64,000 nucleotides of DNA from Paragorgia papillata (Eukaryota; Cnidaria; Anthozoa; Scleralcyonacea; Coralliidae): NCBI GenBank assembly GCA_035771165.1, contig JAWNZC010000013.1:473501-537500 (forward strand), in the 5' to 3' direction. Made by a program: the position numbers and the translations under genes. The notes under the pieces were generated by a model, which did no database searches, was not told the origin of the DNA, and was given only the letters and a program-made list of their open reading frames with translations. Shown piece after piece: positions 51,038-62,053 of this stretch; the first letter of the stretch is position 1; the number at the start of each line of letters is the position of its first letter.

Positions 51038-52413
51038 TCATGGACAAAAGTTTTCGGGACACAGTCGGTAAATGGCGCTGTGTTTATATTTGTTTTGTTA
51101 ACTCGTTATTTCATTATTGCAACTTTAGTTTTACTATCTTATAGCCCCTCCCCCCCCCTCCCCCGTGCAATGTTGAGTGTTTAAGACAGGAAAACATAAT
51201 AGAATACGTGGTGAAAAATGTTATTGCTACATTTACTTTCACATAAAATTTGCTACAACTATAAATATGACTTGATAGTAAGTTGCGCAGCCGAGAGGCA
51301 AATATTTTGGCGTTGCACTATTATTTCATCATGTTTCATGTTCTTCACATTACCATGTTAAATGTGTGACATGTTGCCATATGAAACATGAGCGAAATTA
51401 CACAAATCACAACATTGCAGGGGGGAAAGGGGGGTGTTCAAATTCATACCAAAAAGTATCGTCAGTGGCCCACCACTTTTGGCCATGATTGTAGGTCTTA
51501 GTTGTCTACACATAGGAGTTTGGTGTCAATTGGGACGAAAGTTCTGTTCCTCTCTCCTGCCACACGTTAAGTGGCAAATTTAATAAATTCAAATACCATC
51601 CGAGTTCGCGTGGCCAGAAATACGCGACATCCGATTGCGCAACACCCCGTCGCGGGTCAATGTGGCTCATTGAACTCGCACAATTTGTATATGAAATTAT
51701 ATAGGGGCGCGCGTATTCGTTTGAAATAGACAAAGAAGATGTACTGTTTCTCGAAATGCGAAATCAGATCTTGTTAAGGTTAATGTTGAAGAATATCGTG
51801 GACTAAAAATTGAGCCCTATTGGCAAATTTTCGGTTGTCCCTCAGAAAATATATAAAATCGTGTTGGTTCTCTATGGTTTAGTCTGTGTTAGTACGAATT
51901 AAACTCCTAGTTACATATTTAAAACCGCTCGTGAAGTCGTAACATCCACAAAATCAAACATGCGAAATCGGTTCATGTAAGTACAATGTCTGAGGTTGCT
52001 GGTTTAAGTAATAGCTTGACATTTTATCTTACTTTCGCTTGTCCATTTCGCTGTTGTATTTTAGAAAGCATAATATGACCAACAAACTTCTGGGTCGACA
52101 ATCGGAACGTCCGTGTTTTAAAATTGCCATAACTCCGCGATATACTGCAGTATCGCAACTCTTTTGGTATTGAACTGATGCTTGTTGTATGGGTTCGAGT
52201 CCTGTCTGGAACAACTTCAAGCTGAAAAGTGATCATATGAATCTAGGTCGTAGTTTTAGTGGTAACTGTTCTAGAATTAATGTCCGTGAAAATTTCTTTA
52301 GATTTGGGCAAATTATCTTAGCCGCAACCGTTTTCCAATGTTAACACAACGAAAAAGTTGGTTTTGTTTAGAATTTGATGTAGATTCAGAAAAACTTAAT
52401 TTTGAGTTAAAAT
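51038..52413. other. intergenic, nothing recognised
   Basis: A C-run near 51150, AT-rich stretches and one tRNA-B-box-like GGGTTCGAGTCC at about 52192 without an A box. No gene-like frame. Confidence 0.4.
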
Positions 52414-52417
52414 TTAA

Positions 52418-52749
52418 AGGACATTGGCAACAAAAATTAAGTTTGTCTAATTTGAAAGAACTCATAAAATTGTAATAGAATATCTTGTACAATTTTTTCG
52501 TATCCTTCTTCGTTTTCAAGATATTTCAATTTGTTTGATATGTAAATGAGATGGTCTCTGACGTCAGGAGCAGAGTACAGTATTTTCACATGTAGCAAAA
52601 CCAGTTATATCTCTAAATTTGTTCAACGAAATCACTTGAAACTGTGCACATAGAAACGCCTTGTGACACTGAACGGCGTAACTGATGTTGCTTTGTGTAA
52701 AAATACTGTACCCTGCTCCTGACGTCAGAGCCCATCTCATTTACATATT
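52418..52749. mobile_element. TIR element, TTAA on left
   Basis: It begins after TTAA (52414-52417) with AGGACATTGGCAACAAAAAT. The arms include GATATTTCAATTTGTTTGA and GGTCTCTGACGTCAGGAGCA, mirrored at 52710-52745. The right end is cut off by the next repeat. Same family as 14574-14948. Confidence 0.7.
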
Positions 52750-53135
52750 AAGTTAGGAGAGCTGAAAAGAGTTATAAGAAGAGCATGCATGAAGGTCCAG
52801 CCCTCCTAGAGCCAAAATCCAGCTCTTGAATATTTTGGAAAAGAATGAAACTGACGTTGTGCGTAGAATAACATTAGCGCATCAAATATTGTTAACAGAT
52901 AATGTGCTTCATATGACAACAGTGACGTTTCAAAATGGCCATAAATTTACATTTAATTCAGTATATTTCAAAAACGAGTTTGGTGACCCCAATTTTTTTT
53001 GTATTAAAACATTTCTTTAAGTTTAAGTAATCAATAGGCAGATTTAAAAAAAATTGTGTAGATCCAATTTTTTTATCGAAGAAAAATATGGTTTTCTATT
53101 TTTAAAAAAAATTGGAATATATATATATATATATT
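52745..53135 (+). repeat. dispersed repeat E ending in (AT)n, copy 1
   Basis: It shares about 375 bp with 61240-61625 (AGTTAGGAGAGCTGAAAAGA, CATGCATGAAGGTCCAGCCC, CAGTGACGTTTCAAAATGGC). Both copies end in TTGGAATATATATAT. The 3' microsatellite suggests a retroposon; a 64-codon frame inside is not recognised. Confidence 0.75.
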
Positions 53136-53417
53136 ATATGACTGGGTTTGATTTCCCGTCCGTACGCAAACCGAAGAGATAGGTTTTATAATTAAAAAAT
53201 TATAATTAAAAAAATTTTAAAAATAGAGAATTAAAAAAAAACCAACAACAAACGGCAGCAAGAAAATTATTAGAATCCACATAAACAAATGTTTTAAGTA
53301 TATGTATTTTATGAAAAATGTTTAAAAGACATTACAAAAAGCACATGGAAAAGATGTGCTGGATAAATATTTAGCGTACTGGGCCCCAAATAACATGATA
53401 TTAAATCTAAACGTTAA

Positions 53418-54300
53418 TAAGGCCCTGCATGTTTACATGAAGCGGATTGAGTGTTCAAGTCAAATCTCGCATGTTGCTTCTCCTTCTTGTGTTTACATGG
53501 AGAAGATTGAAAGTTTTCGATCTGATCGAAACGGATGGCTGAAGTCAATCCACGCAGTGGAGTGGATTGACTTCAGATTCAAGCAAGGTCTTGAAATTCA
53601 AGCAACGACTTGAATGTCTTCAATCTGATTCGTCTAAACACGGCGGTTTGCCTTGAAAACATGACTTGATACGCATGAGTGAAGTTGGTGCGTGTCGTGC
53701 TAAATGGCAGACATTAGAGAGCTTAAGCATATTAGGCGTTTTTGAGACACGGACGGTGACTGGAAGAACAGGAATACAATACAGAACTACTGAACCGCGT
53801 ATTCTTTGAAAAGACTTTTTTACCCAAAACAAAGGCTATGAATAATCACATATCTAAACTGTTAGCTTATAAGCTTAAATTTCATCTTTATATAAAAATA
53901 CAGATCTTGTATATCTTTATATTGTAATGTAATGAAATTATCCCCCTTAAAATACAAGTTTTCTACTTTAAAAGCATGTCTATTGTAGTAAAACAACGAT
54001 GACAGGCCTCAAAGTTCTAGATGTTCCCGTCGTCTCAAGAACGTGAAAATGCTCTCAATGACGTCTTGTGTAGAACGACGACGGCGTTCACTTTGCTCTT
54101 GGAATTTTAAATTGCTCATTATCATTGTTTTGAATGAAAAATGCTATTGAATTCAATCGCCGTCCGTGGCTCTAAAACGCCTGTATGCTTAAGCTCTCTA
54201 TTGAGGGAAGCACAGAAAATAGTCTTCCAAAACCGAAAACAATGTTGCAAGCAGATCGGATTCTCCATGTAAACATGTGCCCGGATTGACTTCACTCGCA
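53418..54300. mobile_element. MITE family B copy interrupted by another element
   Basis: GCATGTTTACATGAAGCGGA and the hairpin CAATCCACGCAGTGGAGTGG lie left of the insertion. CGGATTCTCCATGTAAACAT and GTGCCCGGATTGACTT lie right of it, as in 36033-36402. The block before it (53270-53417) recurs inverted at 56600-56750 and 63800-63950, so family B is often embedded in a larger repeat. Confidence 0.75.
53716..54199. mobile_element. 484-bp TIR element, 3-bp TSD
   Basis: The ends AGAGAGCTTAAGCATATTAG and complement of AGAGAGCTTAAGCATACAGG, plus GACACGGACGG/CCGTCCGTGG. ATT lies on both sides (53713-53715, 54200-54202). The uninterrupted target GACATTGAGG is present at 36296. Confidence 0.85.
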
Positions 54301-54390
54301 TTTTTTCGATCCGATTGGACTGTCAATCTTGGATATGAGAATTGAGTGAGAATGATCTTCGAGCCATTTTTCCCAGAAAAATTTCTGAGT

Positions 54391-54478
54391 TCCTACGCGG
54401 GACTCGAACCCACAACCTTCTGATCGCAGGTGAGACGCTCAAACCATTGAGCTACTGGGACTCAGATGATTTGAACGT
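54391..54478 (-). mobile_element. tRNA-derived SINE
   Basis: On the minus strand: A box TAGCTCAATGG (54444-54454) and B box GGTTCGAGTCC (54400-54410). It then reads into a body with AAAATTTCTGGGAAAAATGG and CTCAATTCTCATATCC. The body recurs at 55012-55097 and 58520-58600. The anticodon loop does not fold well, so it is not called a tRNA gene. Confidence 0.7.
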
Positions 54479-54510
54479 AGGTTGAGTTCGATGTATGACA
54501 GATATGTGCA

Positions 54511-54978
54511 ACTACACACGTAAAACTGCGCACAACTTGTTCACGGTTGTCAATAGGCGTGAACAATGTTGTGCTGCTCGCCGTGAACAAGTTGTCAACA
54601 AGTTGTTCACTTATGGTTCGAACAACTTGTTCACGGATAAATCAACAGTCATGAACAAGTTGTTCCAACAGCACATTTTTATAGCCAACAACGTTGTTCG
54701 CACATGATACAACATGTTGTAACAGCACGACGAAATAACAACGATGAACAACAATGTTACAACAATGGTGAACATGGTTGATGTATCAACACGTTCTTCG
54801 GTTGTTACAACATGCGTGAACAACGGTTGTTGTTTCATTGCAAGCTGTAACAACTTGTTGAAACAATGATGAACAATGTTGTTCATTTATCAATGTTGTT
54901 CACATATGTCAACAAGTTGTTACAGCATTGTTCAGGCAACAATGCTGTAACAACTTGCGAGATTTTTACGCGTGTAGT
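54511..54978. mobile_element. MITE of CAACTTGTTCAC repeats
   Basis: The ends ACTACACACGTAAAACTGCG and complement of ACTACACGCGTAAAAATCTC enclose dozens of GAACAAC/GTTGTTC words in both orientations. Confidence 0.75.
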
Positions 54979-55121
54979 ACGATGATGTTACCGTCGTAAC
55001 GCATGTTGTTAAGAGAAGACACAGAGATATGCTAGCTCGGATACGAGAATTGAGTGTAAATATTTTTCGAGCTATTTTGCTCAGAAACTGAGTTTCCAAG
55101 CGGTTAATAATAATATATACA

Positions 55122-55870
55122 AGGGCCTGTTTATATGGAGGTGAGTTACGCAGCCAGCCGAGTTACCCGCGGTACATGGTGAGTTCCCAGTCGGTAGAAC
55201 AAACACTGTATTCCCCACCGCAGCGTTTATATGAGACATATACAGGTATAACTCGCCCTGGCGAGAACTCGGCACTGGCAGCCGGGATCTCGGCGGGATA
55301 AACATTACCCCATGCATATATAAACACTTTTCCCCGGGTAACTCGGCAGGATGAATTTTCTATATTCGTTACTTCTTGTCACTTTCGTTGCTGCATGATA
55401 ATCATCTCAACTATTACAACCCCCCATGCAGGTAACTCGCTTTCATATACACATGGGGCAAACCGGGTAACTCGGCTGCACTACATATATAAACATGCCC
55501 TTGAAATGTTAATATCTTTATGAATAATCTAAAAACCAATTTCGTCAAGATAATATAAGTGGAAATTACAACTCTTAGATTGAAAACTCCTTATCAGTCT
55601 GAAGAATTATTTTAGATAATAATTTTAGATTACATTTTCAATAATAAAACGATTTCAATTGTTATATAATGAGTAAACATAAAATTATTTTTTAAAGTTG
55701 AAGTGTTTTTTTTTTGTTCTTTTTTATTTCAAAGCTTGACTTTCAGTGTCTGAAAATTTAAATGCTATATTGTTTGTGTTTTCTCCTATACAAAAGCACA
55801 ATTTCTGGGATTTTGACCATTTTCAGTTTTAAGCTATCTTTTAATAAAGAGTATATATTTATATTATATA
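55122..55870. mobile_element. repeat Y: palindromic block plus AT-rich tail
   Basis: 55122-55502 is an inverted-repeat element (AAGGGCCTGTTTATATGGAG ... complement of AAGGGCATGTTTATATATGT; CGAGTTACCC words). The AT-rich remainder ends ATAAAGAGTATATATTTA. The whole block reappears inverted at 62770-63425. Confidence 0.75.
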
Positions 55871-56330
55871 TTAAGGACTTATTAACCGAGTGCGAGGTCT
55901 GTACAGGAAAGTATTTTCCGGAGGTTTTCGTACAGACCGAGCGACGAAGGAGCGAGGTTTGTGCGATAAAACCGAGGGCAAATACTTTCCCGTACAGACC
56001 GAGCAAACGAGGAATTTATTATATGGTTATTTGTTCACTTTATTTTTAAGCTTCGAGCGTTGTTTTCGTCTTCGGGGTGTGCTGTTTACCTCACCTGTTA
56101 ACTTTTTCGTGTCGCTTCTTGGCCTTCTTGTTTACACCAGTTCGGCTTCTATTTGTCATGTTTGTAGATAAACAGCTTTAAAGAAAACCAGCAGTAATGT
56201 TCCAACACATTTTATTGTTCAGAATATTGGAAAAAAGATACCTTAGTTTATTTGTATTCAAATCAACTCAGACATTTTCTCGCCAAAACTTACAGGGCCG
56301 AGAAAAACTATATAAAATAATAATAAACTT
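55866..56330 (-). mobile_element. MITE family C, reverse copy
   Basis: ACTTATTAACCGAGTGCGAG, then a hairpin of ACCGAGGGCAAATACTTTCC against GGAAAGTATTTTCCGGAGG, then AATTTATTATATGG. The remainder matches 37290-37600 reversed. Confidence 0.7.
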
Positions 56331-56344
56331 ATAAACCAAGGCAA

Positions 56345-56830
56345 ACCGCCGTGTTTATATGAATCAGATTGGAGACATTCAAGTCGTTGCTTGAATTTCA
56401 AGACCTTGCTTGGATCTCAAGTCAATCCACTCCACTGCGTGGATTGACGTCAGCCATCCGTTTCGATCAGATCGAAAACTTTCAATCTTCTCCATGTAAA
56501 CACAAGAAGGACAAGCAACCTGCGAGATTTGACTTGAACACTCAATCCGCTTCATGTATAACATGCATGCAGGGCCTTATTAACGTTTAGATTTAATATC
56601 ATGTTATTTGGGGCCCAGTACGCTAAATATTTATCCTAGCACATCTTTTCCATGTGCTTTTTGTAATGTCTTTTAAACATTTTTCATAAAATACATATAC
56701 TTAAAACATTTGTTTATGTGGATTCTAATAATTTTCTTGCTGCCGTTTTTATTGTATATACATACTAAAAACGTATAGAGTCCAGTTGATTTATGGGTTT
56801 TAATTATAAAACCTATCTCTTCGGTTTTTA
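56345..56830 (-). mobile_element. MITE family B in a larger repeat, reverse copy
   Basis: ATCAGATTGGAGACATTCAA, CCACTCCACTGCGTGGATTG and TTTCGATCAGATCGAAAACT. Then GCAGGGCCTTATTAACG leads into the outer repeat (CATCTTTTCCATGTGCTTTT) and ends AAAACCTATCTCTTCGG. Confidence 0.75.
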
Positions 56831-57924
56831 TAAAAAGAAATTGTCATTTGCATGTTTTAATTGGGCGAAGCAAGCCGTTTTAATTTGCAAATTTCAGTTG
56901 CCAACATCTGGTGTTTGCCACCGAATGTCGTCTTGTATTTACAGCGAGGAATTCAATCAAATAATTGCTTTTTCTTTATTTCATACAGTTCTTTGTTTGT
57001 ATTTGTGGGATTTTGCTGAAAAGGAACAATCATCTTTGGTTACGTTATATCAGTAGTGGGTAAGTGAAAAAATAAACTGAAATGCAGCCTTAATCATGAT
57101 TTTGTTTGTTGGTGTAATTTAATCGGCATAGAGCATGCATGAGGAGTGAGAATTTTCGGATGAACTGAAAAGAAATTAGCGGACTATATACACGACAATT
57201 TCTAGCGGTATATATCAATGACTGAGGTGAACAAATAGTGAATATCATCTCGAAATAGTTTTAATTCAAGGATTCGTATTCATGGACATAATTATAAAGA
57301 CACGGCAGGAAACCAATTTTCAGTTGGATCATTACATTGCGAGGGCAAGGAACGGGTGAGATATTTATTCTAGCAACGAGAATCAGTAATCTATATTTTC
57401 AAATGTTCTGACTGTTTATTACATGGACACTCGCGCTAGTGCATGATAAACTATATTTTCGAATGAAAACAAATGTAAGATACATATAAAATACTAGCAT
57501 GCAGCTGCTAACATGCATCCTTGCTCTAAACTTGTCATTACAATACAAATATTGCCGTATAACAATATAAATAACACTATACAAGAAAAATAGGATTTTT
57601 TACAAAACGTATTGTATATATATTTGTAATATACAGAGAGAAGGGCAGAAAAGGCGGGAATTTATTTCGTGGAAATTCTCGATTTGTCATTCGCGAATGT
57701 GACATACGAAAAAATGTCAGTGTTATTCGTTTCTCGTGGATAAACACAATTCTCAACTTGCACATTGCATGCAGTACATAATGTCATACATCGAACTCGA
57801 CCTATATATATACCACAGAATAAATAGTATTTATTCTGTGTATATACGTTCAAATCATATGAGTCCCAGTACCTTAACCCTTAAAATTGTTAAAGTGGCC
57901 AAGGGATTTCTATTTGAAGGATTT
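56831..57924. other. intergenic, no gene recognised
   Basis: One 87-codon frame at 56793-57056 has no recognisable domain. At 57773-57870 there is a fragment of the SINE-associated sequence TCATACATCGAACTCGACCT. No element ends were resolved. Confidence 0.4.
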
Positions 57925-58319
57925 ACCTCTTAAGTCCTTCAAAAAGCAATGTAAAAGTTACCTTATAAATTATGAATGTTAGGTATCATAACTTCCTTTT
58001 TAAACAAAAATACCATTATGTTCATTGCAATACGTTGTGCTTTTCTCTACGTAAACAATATTATATATACACATGACTATTTAGCTTTGATTTATGTTTA
58101 CTAAAAAAAAGAATGAATTAACTCAATTTAATTTCCAATAGTTATTATTTTTCTACCACTTGACAGCAGTCAACTCAAAGCTTTATGCTACTTCGGCTGC
58201 TGCACATAATTAAGTATTGCTATGTATACATATTTTAATAATTTTCTCCTGTTTAATACATTAATTTCCTTAGTACTATATTTTTGTAAATATTGTGATT
58301 TAATAAAATGTTTAAAAAA
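57925..58319 (+). pseudogene. LINE 3' end
   Basis: A short in-frame tail PLKSFKKQCKSYLINYEC ends at TAG 57979, a typical CR1/Jockey ORF2 C-terminus. A roughly 330-bp AT-rich 3' UTR follows, ending TTTAATAAAATGTTTAAAAA. It splits the CTTAACCCTT repeat seen on both sides (57873 and 58361). Confidence 0.65.
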
Positions 58320-58489
58320 AAGTGGACTATAAAGGGTTAAGGAGATAGAGCGACATAGTTGCTTAACCCTTAATAGCCCAAGACCTTCCCATATACTGAA
58401 TAAAATCGTCTGGCGTTAGCCAGAATAAAATTCTTAAAGTGGCCAATGGCCTGTAAAGGAGTCTTTCACTGGCGATAAGCATTAGTTGT

Positions 58490-58624
58490 GGGTCAATTCG
58501 AGTTCCGCTTGGGAACTTAGAAAGTTTTCTGAGTAAAATGGCTCGAAGAAGAATTTACACTCAATTCTCATATCCAAGCTAGCATATCCATCTCTTCTCT
58601 TAGCAACAGTCATGCATATTACAG

Positions 58625-58645
<21 letters not shown>
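58490..58645 (+). mobile_element. tRNA-derived SINE, 5'-truncated
   Basis: B-box remnant (GGGTCAATTCGAGTTCC), then GGGAACTTAGAAAGTTTTCT, AAAATGGCTCGAAGAAG and CTCAATTCTCATATCCAAGC, ending at an (AT)n tract (58627-58655). Confidence 0.65.
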
Positions 58646-58660
<15 letters not shown>

Positions 58661-58704
58661 CATCATACTTGCCCATAGCAGTATAATAATGTCACACATC
58701 GAAC

Positions 58705-59153
58705 CATAGTCAATCGAAATATGGTCTGGAAACTCAGCTAAAGTCTTTGTTCTAGCATTTTTGTGCACGGTGCGCGGTCACTGAACACATTGTATTTTAG
58801 TATAATGAACGAATTGTCCAAAAGAGCGTTTTCATCTGACGTCACGGCGGCCATATTGATGTACCAAAACAATGAAATGGCGGCCATATTGGTGTACGGT
58901 ATGGGAATTAGCTCTTTCTTATTCAAATATTTTGTATTGTTTCACACCCCAACATGGGGCCACCGATCACGTGAGTGAAAACGGTCTATAGCAACGTTTC
59001 AGTTCAATCACTCAACCGTGCTATTTAAATATTAGAAAACCTAAAACAAAGGATTGAACGGTGTAAGGTACGGTTCAACGTAGAATCCCAGCTCATTATA
59101 TATAGGCGCTTTGAAGTTTGCCGAGTTCCCAGACCATATCTCGATTGACTATG
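58705..59153. mobile_element. MITE family A with perfect 7-bp TSD and nested MITE
   Basis: CATAGTCAATCGAAATATGG...TCTCGATTGACTATG with ATCGAAC at 58698-58704 and 59154-59160. The flanks join to TCGAACTCAACCTAC, part of the SINE upstream sequence also seen at 54475. A second MITE (58823-58986) lies inside. Confidence 0.9.
58823..58986. mobile_element. ~164-bp nested MITE
   Basis: AGAGCGTTTTCATCTGACGT against the complement of AGACCGTTTTCACTCACGTG. It interrupts the family A word GTCCAA|TAGCAACG. The exact TSD is uncertain. Confidence 0.75.
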
Positions 59154-59179
59154 ATCGAACTCAACCTACTTTTAAATCA

Positions 59180-59275
59180 TTTGAGTGAGTTCTCAGTAAC
59201 TGAATGGTTAGAGCGTCTCAGCGGTGATCAGAAGTTTGTAGGTTCGGGTCCCGTTTGGGAACTTAGAAAGCCAAA
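59180..59275 (+). mobile_element. tRNA-derived SINE head
   Basis: A-box-like TAACTGAATGG (59197-59207) and B box GGTTCGGGTCC (59241-59251). Same family as 54391. Confidence 0.65.
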
Positions 59276-59287
59276 ATTTCCGTTATT

Positions 59288-59427
59288 TTAGACCCCATCC
59301 ACACGTATACGTTTTCCTAGCGTTTTCATATTGTTTCAGGTAATGAGACCATTGTTTTCTATTCCCTGAGGACCGAGAACAATATAAAAACGCTATGAAA
59401 ACGCATACGTGTGGACGTGGCCTTAAA
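59288..59427. mobile_element. palindromic MITE
   Basis: GACCCCATCCACACGTATAC and complement of AGGCCACGTCCACACGTATG, with GTTTTCATA...TATGAAAAC arms. Confidence 0.75.
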
Positions 59428-59550
59428 GTTGATGCAGGCTCGGAAATCGTATAACCAGAGGAAAGTTGAAATCTTTGTTCAACTCTGTATAGTTCAGTTT
59501 TAAGCATATTGGCCATATTCAAGTTACAAATTTCGGGTCACTTCACAATA

Positions 59551-59628
59551 TGCGTTCGTTCGTTCGTTCGTTCGTTCGTTCGTTCGTTCGTTCGTTCGTT
59601 CGTTCGTTCGTTCGTTCGTTCGTTCGTT
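59551..59628. repeat. (GTTC)n microsatellite
   Basis: About 19 uninterrupted CGTT units; Ser-Phe-Val-Arg frames are artefacts. Confidence 0.97.
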
Positions 59629-59900
59629 TGTATATGTATGTACCATGGAATTTTGTGTGTATATAAGATGAGAACACTTGTCTATGCATGCATGGGCTTT
59701 ATGAGTGTGGCTGGCCGATTTGGATCAAGTCCGTTTCTCCTTGACCTTGTGATCTTTCTTGCTCGCTCTACCGCTCGGACGTGATGCACATACAACAGGC
59801 AGGGTGTGCCAAAAAAATCCCCCCCTTCCGTTTTTGTACTGCATCTTCTTTAATTTGGGTACAAGAAGTAAATTTTTATATCACGCCGAAAGCCCATCAC

Positions 59901-60392
59901 CAGAGTTGGAAAAAGTATTCAACCTTCCTCCGGATGGGTTTTTAAGTTTAGATAACCTTCCTCAAAATATATAGCGAGAATTTTGTGTTTTGCAACGTTC
60001 ATAAATAGCTACTGCGTGACTTTTACAGTACCTTGGCTTTCTAGGTTTTCCTAGGTAAGCTTTGGCATACTACAATAGCTACTAATAACTGACCGCTGCT
60101 GACTGATAGCCTGCCAACTACCCTCGACTGCTGCGAAGATACAGACATCACAGCAGACATCAGCGTACATGTCTCACACATGTAACTGCTGCCACTGCCA
60201 GTGCTTCATAATTGTTGGTTAGCTAATGTTTTGCTGCAAATCGCATTTCTTCTCGACACCTTCCTTGATCAATTGTAACTTTCTCAGATTACCGAATGTG
60301 TTGTTTCACGTGTTTTCACTTTAAACCTTCCTCACTAAAGTAAACCTTCCTCCAGGTGGTAGCCGCATACCCGCAGCTTTTTTCCAACTCTG
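59901..60392. mobile_element. 492-bp hAT-type MITE with 8-bp TSD
   Basis: CAGAGTTGGAAAAA...TTTTTCCAACTCTG between perfect 8-bp duplicates CCCATCAC (59893-59900 and 60393-60400). CAGAG-type termini and 8-bp TSDs are hAT features. CCTTCCTCC words occur near both ends. Confidence 0.9.
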
Positions 60393-60757
60393 CCCATCAC
60401 TCCTTCTTTGTTGTCTGAAATTTTTAGAGCTAAATAGTTATCTACTCGCTTCCTGGAGTCATTTAAAGAGGCAACATCAAAATTTGAACTTGTCCAAATT
60501 ATGCAAATTATCTATGCTACCTACAGATTTGGAAAAATACAAGGTCGCCCATCCCGTTTTTGACCACGGAATCGACAAGTTTGAATACATATGCATGTGA
60601 AAACTGACCACAGGAGAATAAAGTTTGATTCCAAATGAAGCATTGCAGCATCAAATCATGTGGGGTTCCTTGGGGTAATAACAATGCTCATGAGAGTTCC
60701 ATGCACATGTTTGCCATGTAGGCATGCAGAAGTGCACTTTACTTCATCCGTCTTAAG

Positions 60758-61036
60758 ATGGTTGGACAACAATTCACTCCCAAGGAAAGAGCATTCATGG
60801 TACTTTCCTATCATGAAACAAGAAGCCCAACAAGGACAAGGGAAGCCTTTAGGAGAAGATTTCCAAATTTTGACGTAGCATACATAATTTGGACAAGTTC
60901 AAATTTTGATGTTGCCTCTTTAAATGACTACAGGAAGCGAGTAGATAACAACTTAGCTCTGAAAATTTCAGACAACAAAGAAGGAGGGATGGGCTTTCGG
61001 CGTGATATAAAAGTTTACTTCTTGTACCATAATTAA
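60758..61036 (+). pseudogene. truncated HTH transposase-like frame
   Basis: The frame begins MVGQQFTPKERAFMVLSYHE and continues TRSPTRTREAFRRRFPN, the N-terminal helix-turn-helix seen in DUF4817/mariner-like transposases. It then runs straight into the right inverted repeat, where the peptide is meaningless. The catalytic DDE/D domain has been deleted. Confidence 0.65.
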
Positions 61037-61239
61037 AGAAGGTGCACCTCATAAATGGATGGGGGGAATTGTTTGGGGGACACCCTGTATATGGAGTGAC
61101 AGCTGCCTTTTTAATAAGGATAAGTAAAATAGCAATCGCTCCAGGAAGCCGAGTGATTAACAGTTTATTAGTCTCTTCGCGTCATTTCGGACTTCTCAGA
61201 TATCTTTCGCATTCTCTCGATCTGTATATAAGATTATAT

Positions 61240-61628
61240 TAAGTTAGGAGAGCTGAAAAGAGTTATAAGAAGAGCATGCATGAAGGTCCAGCCCTCCTAG
61301 AGCGGAAATCCAGCTCTTGAATATTTTGGAAAAGAATGAAACTGACGTTGTGCGTAGAATAACATTAGCGCATATTGTTAACAGATAATGTGCTTCATAT
61401 GACAACAGTGACGTTTCAAAATGGCCATAAATTTACATTTAATTCAGTATATTTCAAAAACGAGTTTGGTGACCCCAATTTTTTTTTGCATTAAATAATT
61501 TCTTTAAGTTTAAGTAATCAATAGGCAGATTTAAAAAATTCTGTAGATCCAATTTTTTTTATCGAAGAAAAATATGATTTTCTATTTTTTTTAAAAATTG
61601 GAATATATATATATATATATATATATTG
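61240..61628 (+). repeat. dispersed repeat E ending in (AT)n, copy 2
   Basis: About 97% like 52745-53125 by eye, with small indels (for example ATATTGTTAACAG against ATCAAATATTG). It ends in the (AT)n tract at 61600-61627. Confidence 0.75.
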
Positions 61629-61738
61629 TCGCAATGGATGAACCAGGCGGAAATCTAATTCTGGTAAGAAATATTATTGCCCAGCATACTGCTTTAAACA
61701 AAACCATAACACAAAATAATTTTAAAAATATTTACTAA

Positions 61739-62053
61739 CGTTTCGTTACTACACGTCATATATATTGTAAAAATTGTGAGAAAGTATATATCGGCCAAAC
61801 GGGCCGTGCTTTAAAGACCAGAGTTAAAGAACATAAACGAGCGATATTTCTACAGGACAAGAACTCTCTTTTGGCGCAACATCAAGAACAAACTAAACAT
61901 GAATTTGATTTTAATGATGATGTTAGTATAATTGATCAATGTAAACAATGGACCGGCCGATTATTTCTCGAAGCGTGGCATTCCATCCATGAAAAGAATT
62001 CCATCAACGAACATATGCAGGTCCCTAGGGTGTATAATATGTTAACTAATTAA
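61739..62053 (+). pseudogene. Penelope-like GIY-YIG endonuclease C-terminus
   Basis: The frame reads YCKNCEKVYIGQTGRALKTR (C-x2-C then the GIY-YIG core), VKEHKRAIF, the conserved acidic EAWHSIHEKNSINEH and ends MLTN-stop. The upstream frame is closed by TAA at 61736, so it is a 5'-truncated copy. The 3' flank carries GGCTGAAGAAGG and AACGTACCAATAAAAACTTT. It is a different subfamily from 34160-34625. Confidence 0.85.

Larger units (their letters stand above)
59800..61087. mobile_element. DNA transposon derivative with CAGGGTGT ends
   Basis: Left CAGGGTGTGCC, right GGGGGACACCCTG. Once the nested hAT-type element (59901-60392) is removed, the arms pair for about 200 bp: TTTATATCACGCCGAAAGCC, CTTCTTTGTTGTCTGAAA, CTACTCGCTTCCTG and TTTGAACTTGTCCAAATTAT against 60870-61040. 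A truncated transposase-like frame lies in the centre. Confidence 0.8.

Noticed and set aside
52826..53020. 64-codon frame in repeat E
   Set aside because: Present in a dispersed repeat with no known domain and disrupted in the second copy at 61330-61500.
54391..54468. Minus-strand tRNA gene
   Set aside because: Best tRNA-like match in the window, yet the body downstream is the dispersed SINE body and the anticodon stem is weak. tRNAscan-SE or Infernal would decide.
55762..56171. Frames of 93-95 codons reading LLTECEVCTGKYFPEVF
   Set aside because: The same peptide appears in both orientations at 23429, 37434 and 55758; it is the translated hairpin of MITE family C.
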